From assembly GCA_902168225.1 (NCBI GenBank), contig CABHOW010000040.1:1-56191 (forward strand): 56,191 bases of DNA. The letters are read 5' to 3'. The position numbers and the translations under genes are program-made. Positions 35,152-44,667 of this stretch are shown piece by piece. Origin of the DNA: an uncultured Flavihumibacter sp. GTDB lineage: Bacteria > Bacteroidota > Bacteroidia > Chitinophagales > Chitinophagaceae. The notes under the pieces are model-generated. The model did no database searches, was not told where the DNA came from, and saw only the letters and a list, made by a program, of their open reading frames with translations. The first letter of the stretch is position 1. Each line of letters starts with the position of its first letter.

Positions 35152-37089
35152 CTAATTACCAAATTTTTTCTTCATGGCCTCTAAATGAGCTATAAACTTA
35201 GCAATATCAGGATCATAACCATATTTTATATCAGTTAGCGGTTTGCCACTAGTATCCAGGAACATATACAAAGGTTGTGCATTACCCCCAAAAGTGGAGA
35301 TTTCATAATCAAGGTTACGATCTCCTTCAGTAATTACTAAATCCCCATCTTTTTTACGGTATTGTTCCTTTTGAGGTAGCTCTGTAGATTCATCCACGTA
35401 TAAACTAACCAATACAAAGTCTTCCCTCATTCTTCGTAGTACTTCCGGATCTTTCCAAACTTCCTGCTCCATTTTTCTGCAATTCGCACAGCTATGTCCG
35501 GTAAAATCTATCATAATAGGCTTGTTCAAGGCCTTGGCTGCTGCTAATCCTTCTTCAAGGGTAAAATAAGCAGTAAGATTATATGGTACGTGTAACTTGG
35601 TAGTTAACCGTTGAGGTGGTTTAGCTTTACTATTGTTAGATATAGAGGAACTGTTATTACTATACTTTAATAAATCCAGATTAAAATCCTGTGTGCCGGT
35701 TGGCGGTATAAAACCACTTAAGTGTCGCAGAGGTGCACCCCATAAACCGGGTACTAAATACGTTGCAAAAGAAAAGCTGGCAATGGCAAATAATAATCTT
35801 GGTACCGATACATAAGGCAAATCGCTATCATGGGAGAATTTGATTTTCCCTAATAAATAAACTCCCATCAACGTAAACAAAACAATCCACAAAACAAGAA
35901 ATACATCTCTATCGAGTAAGTGCCAATGATAAATCAAATCGATATTCGATAAGAATTTTAAGGCCAATGCCAATTCAATAAATCCGAAACATACTTTTAC
36001 TGAATTGAGCCATCCCCCACTCTTGGGTAGGGATTGTAACATAGACGGGAAGAAAGCGAATAGAGAAAAGGGAAGTGCTAAACCGGCACCAAAACCAAGC
36101 ATACCAATGATAGGTGCCAGAGAAACACCACCGGAGCTCGTTTGTCCAAGTAAAGTACCTACCAACGGACCCGTACAGGAGAAAGACACTATAACCAAAG
36201 TTAATGCCATGAAGAATATGCCTAAAAACCCTCCTTTCCCGGCTTGTGAATCAGCTTTATTTGCCCAACTATTAGGTAATTGTAATTCGAATGCGCCGAA
36301 AAAAGAAATACCAAAAATCAGGAATATCAGAAAGAATAATCCGTTCGAAATAGGGCTTGTTGAAATTTGATACAACACATCATCCCCAAAAATCATAACC
36401 AGTATAATGGTAGGTATGGTATAAATCAAAATAATAGAAAGCGAATACCATAGGGCATTGCGGATTCCTTGAGTGCGCGACTTACTTTTCTTTAAGAAGA
36501 AGCTTACCGTTACCGGAATAAGCGGAAAAACACAGGGAGTGATAACAGCCAGTAAACCCGTTAAGAAACAAATGAAAAAAAGTTGCCAAAAACCTTCCGG
36601 CTTAGTATTGGCCCCAGCTTTTTCGTTGTTAGTAGAAGCAGGTAAATTAACGTAGAATTTTTCTTCACCTGAAGGGAAATTATCTGATTGTTTTGCCAGC
36701 CAAATAAAATGTCCGGCAATACTATTTTCACTGGCCGTTTTTAGCACGAAAGGAATACTTATCAATAAACTGTCTGTATAAGCAGTATAGTTTACGGTAT
36801 CGATGGTAACGGCTGAAACCTTACCTTTTTCAACTATTTTATCGGGTGTTGCATATTCAATTTTCCGAGCAGTATCGGCTTTTATGGACGAAATAAATAC
36901 AGCATCTTTTACTACTTGCTTCATAGAAAAAAGGGAGACCCCTTTTCCTATTTTAGCATGGATTATTAACGATCCTGTAGAATCTGTAAATCGCTTCGCT
37001 TCAAAAAGAAATTGCACAGGTTTTTGTTCCTGTGCAAATATTGTGATATTAACGAATACGAAGCTTAACGCAAACAGTAGTTTTTTCAT
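35152..37089 (-). CDS. DsbD-like thiol:disulfide transporter (TM plus thioredoxin)
   Basis: A 645-aa protein. The signal peptide covers about 1-19, a DsbD-alpha-like or related beta domain about 20-155, and then about eight TM helices (165-460) with the CcdA/DsbD motif VITPCVFPLIPVTV. A C-terminal thioredoxin domain has DFTGHSCANCRKM (CxxC at about 540). It moves electrons from cytosolic thioredoxin to the periplasm. The upstream gene, ending at the base next to this start, is a second separate DsbD-alpha-like protein carrying a Cys pair that the N-terminal domain here lacks. Confidence 0.9.
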   Translation of the reverse strand: MKKLLFALSFVFVNITIFAQEQKPVQFLFEAKRFTDSTGSLIIHAKIGKGVSLFSMKQVVKDAVFISSIKADTARKIEYATPDKIVEKGKVSAVTIDTVNYTAYTDSLLISIPFVLKTASENSIAGHFIWLAKQSDNFPSGEEKFYVNLPASTNNEKAGANTKPEGFWQLFFICFLTGLLAVITPCVFPLIPVTVSFFLKKSKSRTQGIRNALWYSLSIILIYTIPTIILVMIFGDDVLYQISTSPISNGLFFLIFLIFGISFFGAFELQLPNSWANKADSQAGKGGFLGIFFMALTLVIVSFSCTGPLVGTLLGQTSSGGVSLAPIIGMLGFGAGLALPFSLFAFFPSMLQSLPKSGGWLNSVKVCFGFIELALALKFLSNIDLIYHWHLLDRDVFLVLWIVLFTLMGVYLLGKIKFSHDSDLPYVSVPRLLFAIASFSFATYLVPGLWGAPLRHLSGFIPPTGTQDFNLDLLKYSNNSSSISNNSKAKPPQRLTTKLHVPYNLTAYFTLEEGLAAAKALNKPIMIDFTGHSCANCRKMEQEVWKDPEVLRRMREDFVLVSLYVDESTELPQKEQYRKKDGDLVITEGDRNLDYEISTFGGNAQPLYMFLDTSGKPLTDIKYGYDPDIAKFIAHLEAMKKKFGN

Positions 37090-37542
37090 TTATTGAAGCT
37101 TTAATTCGAATGTTTTTTTGGTAGGAGGTAAACATTGGCTATCGTCGCAAACCATATACTTAATTGTAGCCGTAACATTGGTTTTTAACCCTGCTTTAAC
37201 TTTTGCAAGCTGTGTGTACACCACTTTATCTGAATAATAAAATACTTGTACCCCGAAGACTTTATCATTTATTTTTTCCATTTTCCCAGTTTCCAGAGGC
37301 TTGCCTTCAAATTTTACCAAAGGATTTGGGGCGAAGCTTAGTTCAGTTGGAACAGGGCCACCGGCCGGTGTACTTTGTGAGTAGATATGCCAAGATTTGG
37401 CAATATTGGCTGTAATTGTTAGTTCGTACGTATCAGCCGATTTCTTTTTCACCTCAGTTACCCAATTTACAGGATCTTTTATTTGTGCATGCGCAACTGA
37501 TAATCCCAAAATGGATACAAACAAAAAGAGTAGTTTTTTCAT
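37090..37542 (-). CDS. periplasmic DsbD N-terminal (alpha) domain protein
   Basis: A 150-aa secreted protein (signal peptide about 1-19, cut near AHAQ) that is only the immunoglobulin-like alpha domain of DsbD. The Cys pair near the C terminus (CDDSQCLPPT, about 132-141) corresponds to the redox pair that receives electrons in DsbD-alpha. It ends exactly where the DsbD-like gene starts (0-base gap), so the two are coupled and the protein is probably its electron acceptor supplied in trans. Confidence 0.85.
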   Translation of the reverse strand: MKKLLFLFVSILGLSVAHAQIKDPVNWVTEVKKKSADTYELTITANIAKSWHIYSQSTPAGGPVPTELSFAPNPLVKFEGKPLETGKMEKINDKVFGVQVFYYSDKVVYTQLAKVKAGLKTNVTATIKYMVCDDSQCLPPTKKTFELKLQ

Positions 37543-37546
37543 AATT

Positions 37547-38206
37547 TTAATTAAGTCCTAAAAATTCAAATACTTTTTTACCGTCTATATTGTATAAGGT
37601 ATGGGCAGTAGCTCTTTCAGGGTGAGGCATCATGCCAAATACATTATTATTAGCATTACGAATGCCTGCGATATTCCTTACAGCACCATTCGGATTGGCA
37701 TCTGCAGTGATATTACCTGCCGCATCAGTATACCTAAAAATAATCTGATCATTCTTTTCCAACTCATCTAGTGTAGCTTCATCTGCATGAAATCTTCCCT
37801 CACCGTGTGCAATAGGAACCTGTAAGGCGCCTGTTATATTGTTATGTATGTATACGTTTTTACAAATGAATTGTTGATTGGCATTTTGTAACAATACACC
37901 CGGTAATAATCCACTTTCGCAAAGAATTTGAAACCCATTGCATACACCCAAAACTTTTCCTCCCTTATTAGCAAATTCGATTACCGATTGCATCATAGGA
38001 CTAAATCGTGCAATTGCCCCACAGCGCAAGTAATCTCCATAAGAGAACCCACCCGGTAATACAATACAATCATTCTTCTCAAAAATAGAAAGATCTTTAT
38101 CCTTATGCCAAAGCATAATCACTTCCTTGTTCAGATCTTGTTGTAATGCATCTTGCATATCTCTATCGCAATTAGATCCGGGAAAAACAACCACCCCAAA
38201 TTTCAT
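37547..38206 (-). CDS. purQ: phosphoribosylformylglycinamidine synthase, glutaminase subunit
   Basis: A class I glutamine amidotransferase subunit of the multi-protein FGAM synthase, 219 aa. The start is FGVVVFPGSNCDRD, the nucleophile Cys lies in GVCNGFQIL (about 88) and the His/Glu in MMPHPERAT (about 197). Having separate PurQ implies a small PurL and PurS elsewhere. The dsbD-alpha gene follows after 4 bases, an odd functional pairing. Confidence 0.95.
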   Translation of the reverse strand: MKFGVVVFPGSNCDRDMQDALQQDLNKEVIMLWHKDKDLSIFEKNDCIVLPGGFSYGDYLRCGAIARFSPMMQSVIEFANKGGKVLGVCNGFQILCESGLLPGVLLQNANQQFICKNVYIHNNITGALQVPIAHGEGRFHADEATLDELEKNDQIIFRYTDAAGNITADANPNGAVRNIAGIRNANNNVFGMMPHPERATAHTLYNIDGKKVFEFLGLN

Positions 38207-38235
38207 GATATAAATTTTAAGCTGTAAAGATACGT

Positions 38236-39243
38236 TTAAGTAGCAGAAATACTACTATTTGAAACTATTAACTCAAGGTTATTCAAAACAATTACTGCTA
38301 CCAAAATCCAAAATAAAAGGTTAGGAAGGATCAGTCTTTTAGGATAAGAAAAGGCAGCTCCTACAAAAGTAGAAGCAGGTACAGCTGCCATCAAAAAAGT
38401 AGTTATCCCTGCATACCGAAAAATAAAGGGGGATACCATAACAATAAATAAGGTTAGGACTAAAACACTCCAGTTTTTTCTCATCTGAATCACTAATCGG
38501 CTGTTAAATTGCTGCCAAGAAAATAATCCGGTAATAACAGCAACAAGAAATGTTAAACTTCCTGTGATGAGTAATTTTTTATGGATAGGGAAAAGATTAT
38601 TGTTAAAATAAAATTTAGGCAAATAATGCAAAAAAGTTTGGGGCACATCATATACATATAGCCATGCAATTAAAAAGTAAAATGGCAATAATATTCCCAT
38701 CAGCAAAACAAACCATTCTTGCAATTGAAAAGCCCTCATAATACCGAGAGAAAATAATAAAACCAAAACCATAATAGCAATCGGATGATAGCCCATAATA
38801 GAAAGCCCCATAATAAAGCCCAAATTAAATAGTACTGTTTTGGGGAATTGCTGATTGTATAAACGAGCCACTTTCATCAACATCCAAATCAATAAAAAAT
38901 TGGCAATTAAAGCGCTGCTTATAGCACTCCATTCTTTAATAATAGCAGTCAAAAGTACGTAGGCCAAAGCGGCAGTATATCCTGCCTGAGGATACATTCT
39001 ATACTGATCTAAAAAAAGATTGATTCGTATCGCTTGTAATAATATGATTAACTGATATAAAATAAAAAGTAGGGTTGGATTTAGCTCTGCTATAAATTGC
39101 TGAAGGTAGATAGATATAAGCCCATCATCCCCGGTTTCTAAGACTGTTATTGGCGTAAAAAAAAGATGGGTATGTACCGCCATACTCAACAAGAGTAGAA
39201 AAAGAATATTGATTACTGATTTGTCTCTAAATAAAAAAACCAC
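38236..39243 (-). CDS. polytopic membrane protein (DUF6427-like)
   Basis: A 335-aa protein with about 9-10 hydrophobic helices and few polar motifs. It resembles the Bacteroidota-only DUF6427 membrane family by overall pattern, which I state with low confidence. The start codon is GTG (39243), with no ATG until residue 22. It lies 5 bases after the upstream secreted-protein gene and 29 bases before purQ, so it is probably in one transcript with both. Confidence 0.65.
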   Translation of the reverse strand: MVFLFRDKSVINILFLLLLSMAVHTHLFFTPITVLETGDDGLISIYLQQFIAELNPTLLFILYQLIILLQAIRINLFLDQYRMYPQAGYTAALAYVLLTAIIKEWSAISSALIANFLLIWMLMKVARLYNQQFPKTVLFNLGFIMGLSIMGYHPIAIMVLVLLFSLGIMRAFQLQEWFVLLMGILLPFYFLIAWLYVYDVPQTFLHYLPKFYFNNNLFPIHKKLLITGSLTFLVAVITGLFSWQQFNSRLVIQMRKNWSVLVLTLFIVMVSPFIFRYAGITTFLMAAVPASTFVGAAFSYPKRLILPNLLFWILVAVIVLNNLELIVSNSSISAT

Positions 39244-39248
39244 GATGC

Positions 39249-40841
39249 TTAATTAAATTCAATTTTTGCAAAACAAGTAAACCCTCTGTACATACAGGGC
39301 ATCACAACAGATCTGGCACCAATTTGCTTGGCATGTCGGGGCATAAAATCGAATCCTCGATCCAAATTTTTTACAGTCGGGTTCCTGTCTATTTTACCAT
39401 CAGGAGATAATGTTTGATCTGTTAAAATGGTGGTCCGTTTATCTTGCATATTAAATAAAAAATGCAGCTGAATTCCTGCATTCACCAATCCGTATCCAAT
39501 ATAGTTATCCGTATTATCATCATACTGAGACTTTCTTATTACATTACTCCATTCCATTTTGCCATCGGGTTCAAATGAGATAATGGCAATATTATCTGCA
39601 TAGTACCTCGTTGTATTATTGTTATTTCCGAATGTGTTAAACCCGTTGCCCCAACCATAGCCGCCATAGCTTCCCCAAGGATATAAACCGATAGGAGAAT
39701 TCCAAGAATAAAAACCAAGTGACCCGCCTCCCATCATACCATAACCTGTATACGGATTAAAAAAAGGCGACCTGTTCATGTAATCCCATCTATTAAAAGA
39801 GTTACCTCTTGAAGTTACATAAGCAGACTCCGCAATGATCATAAAACCACCATCTTTTCTTAGGATGATATTTTTTAAAAAAAACTGATTAAACGCTGCT
39901 TTTAGGTTTTCTTCAGCTCTAACTTCTTCTCGAAATTCATTACTAAATGTAGTAGTGCTATTCAATAATTCTTTATTGGTTTCTTTATCCCATAAAACAT
40001 AATAAAGCCCATCAACATTTCCTTTACGGATTTTACTGAAGAAAGAACAGATAAGATAATGTTTATTTTTATTATCAATTTTTACCCTGGTATCGTCTAA
40101 AAAAATATTAGTTACTTTAACTTCTGAAATATCAGGAGAAATATTGCCCGCTTTTTTGATCACCAAACTAATTTTGTTGATATTATTTTGACCTGTTCCA
40201 GACTCCCTCAAACAAATAAGTGTTCCTTCATTATCTATTCCGAATTCTCCCAAAAAATCATTTCTTTCAGGCATTGGTATGGCCATTCTCACTTTCTCTA
40301 TCTGCTGTAAATTTTTATCGAATAAGCAAGAGGTTACAACATGTTCTTTATCGTTTTTAGTACTGATTTTCAAAACCATAATTCGCTGCTTATCTTCACT
40401 AAACAAGTACGTGTATATCTTGCTATTCACGGTATAATTGATACCATTTGTAGAGTCTAACTGTATGGGATCACCTATTTTTTTCCCATTACCATCCACT
40501 TTTGCAGCCATGGCATACACCACATTTTTTAGCTGGTATTGGTAGAAGAAATAGATAAAATCCCCATAATTCAAAAATTCAGTACTCAGTACTTTGGCTC
40601 TTTCGGGCAAGAAATCAACTTTTACTTTTTCAACCAACTTCATATCGGTATTGTAAACCGAAAACTGATGTATGTCGCGCGTGTTCTTATGAATCAGCAC
40701 ATTTCCTCCAACCTTTCCTATGATCTCAAAACTAAGCGTACGGGGGTCATCCCTATCAGGATCGGAAATAACTATTTCCTGAGCTTTGAGGCTGTTACCT
40801 ACCATTAATACTCCTATCAGGATATAAAAAAAATGCTTCAT
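39249..40841 (-). CDS. secreted protein of unknown function
   Basis: A 530-aa protein with a signal peptide (MKHFFYILIGVLMVGNSLKA). I do not recognise a domain. The body reads like a beta-rich propeller or repeated strand structure (many short FDKNLQQIEKVRM-type strands). Residues about 340-400 form a Gly/Tyr/Trp/Asn-rich low-complexity stretch (GYGMMGGGSLGFY, GSYGGYGWGNGF). I use ATG 40841 because the longer in-frame extension has no signal peptide at its start and runs into the kup promoter region. On the minus strand TACCTTTA lies shortly upstream. Confidence 0.7.
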   Translation of the reverse strand: MKHFFYILIGVLMVGNSLKAQEIVISDPDRDDPRTLSFEIIGKVGGNVLIHKNTRDIHQFSVYNTDMKLVEKVKVDFLPERAKVLSTEFLNYGDFIYFFYQYQLKNVVYAMAAKVDGNGKKIGDPIQLDSTNGINYTVNSKIYTYLFSEDKQRIMVLKISTKNDKEHVVTSCLFDKNLQQIEKVRMAIPMPERNDFLGEFGIDNEGTLICLRESGTGQNNINKISLVIKKAGNISPDISEVKVTNIFLDDTRVKIDNKNKHYLICSFFSKIRKGNVDGLYYVLWDKETNKELLNSTTTFSNEFREEVRAEENLKAAFNQFFLKNIILRKDGGFMIIAESAYVTSRGNSFNRWDYMNRSPFFNPYTGYGMMGGGSLGFYSWNSPIGLYPWGSYGGYGWGNGFNTFGNNNNTTRYYADNIAIISFEPDGKMEWSNVIRKSQYDDNTDNYIGYGLVNAGIQLHFLFNMQDKRTTILTDQTLSPDGKIDRNPTVKNLDRGFDFMPRHAKQIGARSVVMPCMYRGFTCFAKIEFN

Positions 40842-40906
40842 TGGGCAAGTTCTTTGTAGGCATAAAGGTACATTAATGATGTTTATACTTGTATTCAATT
40901 TACACA

Positions 40907-40914
40907 TACCTTTG
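40907..40914 (+). promoter_or_regulatory. -7 promoter element of kup
   Basis: TACCTTTG lies 24 bases before the GTG I choose as the kup start and inside the alternative longer reading frame, which argues for the shorter start. Confidence 0.5.
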
Positions 40915-40938
40915 TTAAGGATTTTAACTAACGTTTTT

Positions 40939-42924
40939 GTGGGTAAAAACTTCAACAAAGCCAGTACTGCAGGCTTCATTATTGCACTAGGTATTATTTA
41001 TGGAGATATTGGAACCTCTCCCCTTTACGTTCTGAATGAAATTATAGCCGAAAAATCAATTACAGAAAACTTGATCGTCGGTGCTTTATCCTGTATTATT
41101 TGGACCCTCACTTTACAAACAACAGTTAAATATGTTATCCTAACCTTAAAAGCTGATAATAGAGGAGAGGGTGGGATCTTCAGTTTGTATGCCCTCGTAA
41201 GAAGGAGAAGGAAATGGCTCGTGATTCCGGCGATGCTGGGGGGTGCCGCATTATTAGCGGATGGTATCATCACTCCACCCATCACGGTTACTTCTGCTAT
41301 CGAAGGGCTTCGACAGTTACCAATGTTAAAAAATATTCATCAGAATACCATTATTACCATTGTTCTCAGCATCATTTCTATATTATTTGTAGTACAGCAA
41401 TTCGGTACCGCTTCTATAGGTAAATTTTTTGGCCCGATGATGACACTTTGGTTTACGATGCTCGCTGTTTTAGGTTGCTCGCACTTATTAGATGATCTGC
41501 ATGTTTTCAAGGCATTGAGCCCACACTATGCCATTGAATTACTAACTACTTATCCTAAAGGTTTTTGGCTATTAGGAGCCGTATTCTTATGCACCACCGG
41601 TGCCGAAGCACTTTATAGCGATTTAGGACATTGCGGCAGAGGTAATATCCGAGTGTCGTGGGTATTTGTAAAAATTTGTTTGATTCTTAATTATCTCGGA
41701 CAGGGAGCCTGGCTTATGGCTCATTACAAGAATCAAATCATCCCGCCTCAAATGATGGCAGATGGGTTTAATCCCTTCATTGGTATCATGCCTGCTTGGT
41801 TTAAGTTAGCAGGGATCATTATTTCAACCATAGCTGCCGTAATTGCAAGTCAGGCCTTGATATCAGGCTCCTTTACTTTAATTAGCGAGGCTATGCGTTT
41901 GAATCTATGGCCAAAAATGAAAATTAACTATCCTACTGAAGAAAAGGGACAATTATATATACCGGGGATTAGCTTATTACTGTATGTAGGTTGCGTAAGT
42001 ATCGTACTCTATTTCCAAAAGGCATCCAATATGGGCGCGGCTTATGGCTTAGCTATTACCATTTGCATGATCAGTACTTCCATTCTATTTGCTAATTACC
42101 TCGTTAGTAAACGCGTTTTCTCGGGATGGATCTATGTATACCTGCTGGTATATCTTGCTATTGAATCTTCATTCCTCATTGCCAATCTGCAAAAGTTCCT
42201 ACATGGCGGTTATGTAACATTATTGGTAGGTGGTGCTTTGTTTGTTGTAATGTATGTATGGTTCCGTAGCCGGAAAATTAAAAATAGATATGTGGAATTT
42301 GTTCGCTTAGAGCATTATATACATATGATCCAGGAATTGAGTAATGATAAAACAATTCCAAAATATGCAACGCACTTGGTGTATATGACCAGTGCTAACA
42401 ACCCGAATGAAATTGAACATAAAATTATTTATTCTATTTTAAATAAAAAGCCAAAAAGAGCAGATATATATTGGTTTGTACACGTAGATGTGGTAGACGA
42501 CCCATATACTTGTGAATATTCAGTTGAACATATTATCCCGAACGATATTATTCGTGTTGAATTTAAAGTGGGCTTTAGGGTAGAACAACGTATAAACCTG
42601 ATGTTTAGAAAAGTAGTGGAAGAGTTAGTGAAAAATAAAGAAGTGAATATCACCAGCCGTTATGAGAGCTTAGAAAAAAACAATATTGTCGGTGACTTCC
42701 AATTTATCGTTTTAGAAAAATATTTGAGCCAGGATAATGAACTGCCAATTATAGAAAGGATCATTATGAAGATATACTTCTGGCTAAAAGAAATTTCCTT
42801 AGGGGAAGAGCGCGGTTTTGGACTCGACCCCAGCAATGTAACTGTTGAAAAATTCCCTCTAATAGTAGCCCCTGTTTCTAGGTTAAACCTAAAAAGAGTT
42901 TTTCCGGAAGAAGCTTACAACTAA
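40939..42924 (+). CDS. kup: KUP-family potassium transporter
   Basis: A potassium uptake permease of 661 aa. About 12 TM helices span 15-430 and a cytosolic C-terminal domain about 440-661. The family signature IIYGDIGTSPLYVL lies at about 19-31 and ADNRGEGGIFSLY at about 75. From ATG 40876 the protein would be 682 aa. The GTG at 40939 puts YGDIGTSP at the usual distance from the N terminus and lies just after a -7 element, so I prefer it. It is divergent from the secreted unknown gene. Confidence 0.92.
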   Translation: MGKNFNKASTAGFIIALGIIYGDIGTSPLYVLNEIIAEKSITENLIVGALSCIIWTLTLQTTVKYVILTLKADNRGEGGIFSLYALVRRRRKWLVIPAMLGGAALLADGIITPPITVTSAIEGLRQLPMLKNIHQNTIITIVLSIISILFVVQQFGTASIGKFFGPMMTLWFTMLAVLGCSHLLDDLHVFKALSPHYAIELLTTYPKGFWLLGAVFLCTTGAEALYSDLGHCGRGNIRVSWVFVKICLILNYLGQGAWLMAHYKNQIIPPQMMADGFNPFIGIMPAWFKLAGIIISTIAAVIASQALISGSFTLISEAMRLNLWPKMKINYPTEEKGQLYIPGISLLLYVGCVSIVLYFQKASNMGAAYGLAITICMISTSILFANYLVSKRVFSGWIYVYLLVYLAIESSFLIANLQKFLHGGYVTLLVGGALFVVMYVWFRSRKIKNRYVEFVRLEHYIHMIQELSNDKTIPKYATHLVYMTSANNPNEIEHKIIYSILNKKPKRADIYWFVHVDVVDDPYTCEYSVEHIIPNDIIRVEFKVGFRVEQRINLMFRKVVEELVKNKEVNITSRYESLEKNNIVGDFQFIVLEKYLSQDNELPIIERIIMKIYFWLKEISLGEERGFGLDPSNVTVEKFPLIVAPVSRLNLKRVFPEEAYN

Positions 42925-42977
42925 ACTTGGTTATCGTTAAAGAAATGCTGAACTTAACGGGTAGTTAAAAAAAGGGT

Positions 42978-43766
42978 TTGTCAGCTACCATTATTTATAT
43001 TATTGCCGGGTATGTAGCAATTATACTGATCGCCTATTTGGTGCAAGAAAAACTTATTTTCAAACCGGAAAAACTTCCTCAAAATTTTGAATATAAATAC
43101 GATGCCCCTTTTGAAGAACTATTTTTTGATATTGCTCCCGGCGTTCGTATCAATGGTTTACATTTTTATGTACCTAAACCCAAAGGTTTGATTTTATACT
43201 TTCATGGTAACTCAAGGAGTATCAAAGGCTGGGCTAAATATGCCCGCGATTTTTATCGGTATCAATATGATGTAGTGCTGGTAGATTATAGAGGATTTGG
43301 CAAGAGTACCGGTAAGCGCAGTGAGAAAGATATGTTGGCAGATATGCAGTATGTATATGACCATTTAAAAAACAAGTATGCCGAAGATCATATATTGGTA
43401 TATGGTAGAAGTTTGGGAAGTGGCTTCGCTACGAAAGTGGCTGCCGATAATAATCCACGGTATCTTATTTTGGATGCTCCCTATTTTAGTTTTTTAAGAG
43501 TAGCCAAACGATACACCCCTTTTATCCCACATAAGCTTACACTTCGCTTTAAACTGCAAACAGACCAATGGATAAAAAAAGTAAAATGCCATACTTATAT
43601 TATTCATGGAACAAAAGATTGGTTGATACCCATTAAACATAGCCAAAGTTTACGTGCATTCAATCCCCATAAAATTACACTGATAGCCATTCATGGGGGT
43701 GGGCACAATAATCTTCCCTCTTTCCCCGAATATCATAATTTCATCCGGGATATATTGAAGTATTGA
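42978..43766 (+). CDS. membrane-anchored alpha/beta hydrolase 1 (TTG start)
   Basis: A 262-aa protein with an N-terminal TM helix (about 3-21) and an alpha/beta hydrolase domain like YqkD/BEM46. LILYFHGNSRS is at about 72, the nucleophile elbow is VYGRSLGSG (Ser about 140), an acid lies near HGTKDWLIP (about 211), and the His is in GGGHNNLPSF (about 241). No ATG occurs before residue 111, so a TTG start (42978, after AAAAAAAGGG) is the most likely. It is 53 bases after kup and overlaps the next paralog by 4 bases (TTGA). Confidence 0.82.
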   Translation: MSATIIYIIAGYVAIILIAYLVQEKLIFKPEKLPQNFEYKYDAPFEELFFDIAPGVRINGLHFYVPKPKGLILYFHGNSRSIKGWAKYARDFYRYQYDVVLVDYRGFGKSTGKRSEKDMLADMQYVYDHLKNKYAEDHILVYGRSLGSGFATKVAADNNPRYLILDAPYFSFLRVAKRYTPFIPHKLTLRFKLQTDQWIKKVKCHTYIIHGTKDWLIPIKHSQSLRAFNPHKITLIAIHGGGHNNLPSFPEYHNFIRDILKY

Positions 43767-44590
43767 CAAAAACCTACCTTTACCAAGTGAAAAAAAAGTT
43801 ACTTCCCGTTTTAAAAATTGTATTGATACTCTATGCTCTAATTGGTATTTTTTTTTACGCGTTTCAACAGAAATTTTTATTTCAAGCTACTCCTATTGCC
43901 AGTGATAGTGCCTATACATTTAGTACTCCTTTTAAAGAGCAGTATATTCCATTCGATGCTGCTACAAAGCTTGATATTATTCAATTCCAATCGATAGATA
44001 CACCAAAAGGAATTGTACTTTATTTCCACGGGAACAGAGATAATATCGGACACTATGCAAAGTTTGCACCCATCTTTACCAATAACAGATACGAGACCTG
44101 GATGATTGATTATCCGGGCTACGGAAAGTCTACCGGTGAGCTAACAGAAGATGGATTATATGAATTGGCCTTACAATTATACAAATTGGCGCGTAAAAAA
44201 TATGCGCCTAATCAAATCATCATTTATGGGAAATCGATTGGTACCGGTATAGCTACTCAACTTGCATCCATTCGCGATTGTAAACAACTTATTTTAGAAA
44301 CACCTTACTATAGCATCCCAAGCATGCTCCATACCTATTTTTGGATGTATCCTTTACAGCAATTACTCCATTATAAACTTCCTACCTATGCTTATCTGCC
44401 AAAAGTAACAGCCCCGGTTACTATTTTTCATGGAACAGCGGATGAATTGATAGATTATAAAAATGCCCTTCAATTAAAAAAGTTTTTAAAACCCTCCGAT
44501 CAATTTATTACGATCGAAGGAGGCAAGCATAATAATTTGAATGAATTTCCTTTGATGCAAGTGAAGTTGAAGGATTTGTTGAATAAATAA
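43763..44590 (+). CDS. membrane-anchored alpha/beta hydrolase 2 (non-ATG start)
   Basis: A 275-aa paralog of the preceding gene. It has a TM helix at about 15-33, IVLYFHGNRDN at about 84, nucleophile IYGKSIGTG (Ser about 154), acid HGTADELID (about 224) and His in GGKHNNLNEF (about 254). The first Met is past residue 100, so it starts at TTG 43763 (overlapping the upstream TGA stop) or at GTG 43787, which gives a neat Lys-rich N terminus before the membrane helix. Tandem duplication is clear. Likely BEM46-like surface lipid or ester hydrolase; substrate unknown. Confidence 0.82.
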   Translation: MTKTYLYQVKKKLLPVLKIVLILYALIGIFFYAFQQKFLFQATPIASDSAYTFSTPFKEQYIPFDAATKLDIIQFQSIDTPKGIVLYFHGNRDNIGHYAKFAPIFTNNRYETWMIDYPGYGKSTGELTEDGLYELALQLYKLARKKYAPNQIIIYGKSIGTGIATQLASIRDCKQLILETPYYSIPSMLHTYFWMYPLQQLLHYKLPTYAYLPKVTAPVTIFHGTADELIDYKNALQLKKFLKPSDQFITIEGGKHNNLNEFPLMQVKLKDLLNK

Positions 44591-44596
44591 GAAAGT

Positions 44597-44667
44597 TTAA
44601 CCACTAAGACACTAAGGCACGAAGCATTCACAAAATCATTCTTCGTGCCTTTGTGCCTTTATGGTTA
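44597..44667. repeat. octad inverted repeat (CACTAAGn) between convergent genes
   Basis: Left arm: CAC at 44602, 44610 and 44618 (units CACTAAGA, CACTAAGG, CACGAAGC; period 8). Right arm: CTTCGTG at 44641, CCTTTGTG at 44648 and CCTTTATG at 44656. TAACCA-type ends close the stem, which is about 27 bp with few mismatches. The right end contains the stop codon (44665-44667) of the convergent LD-carboxypeptidase gene. Confidence 0.9.

Noticed and set aside
35152..37542. DsbD split as a frameshift or sequencing error
   Set aside because: Each reading frame has its own start and signal peptide, and the first has a complete alpha domain, so they are two genes.
40876..40938. ATG 40876 as the kup start
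   Set aside because: It would place a -7 promoter element inside the coding region and add 21 residues not expected in Kup. It is not excluded, so I report the shorter form with this caveat.
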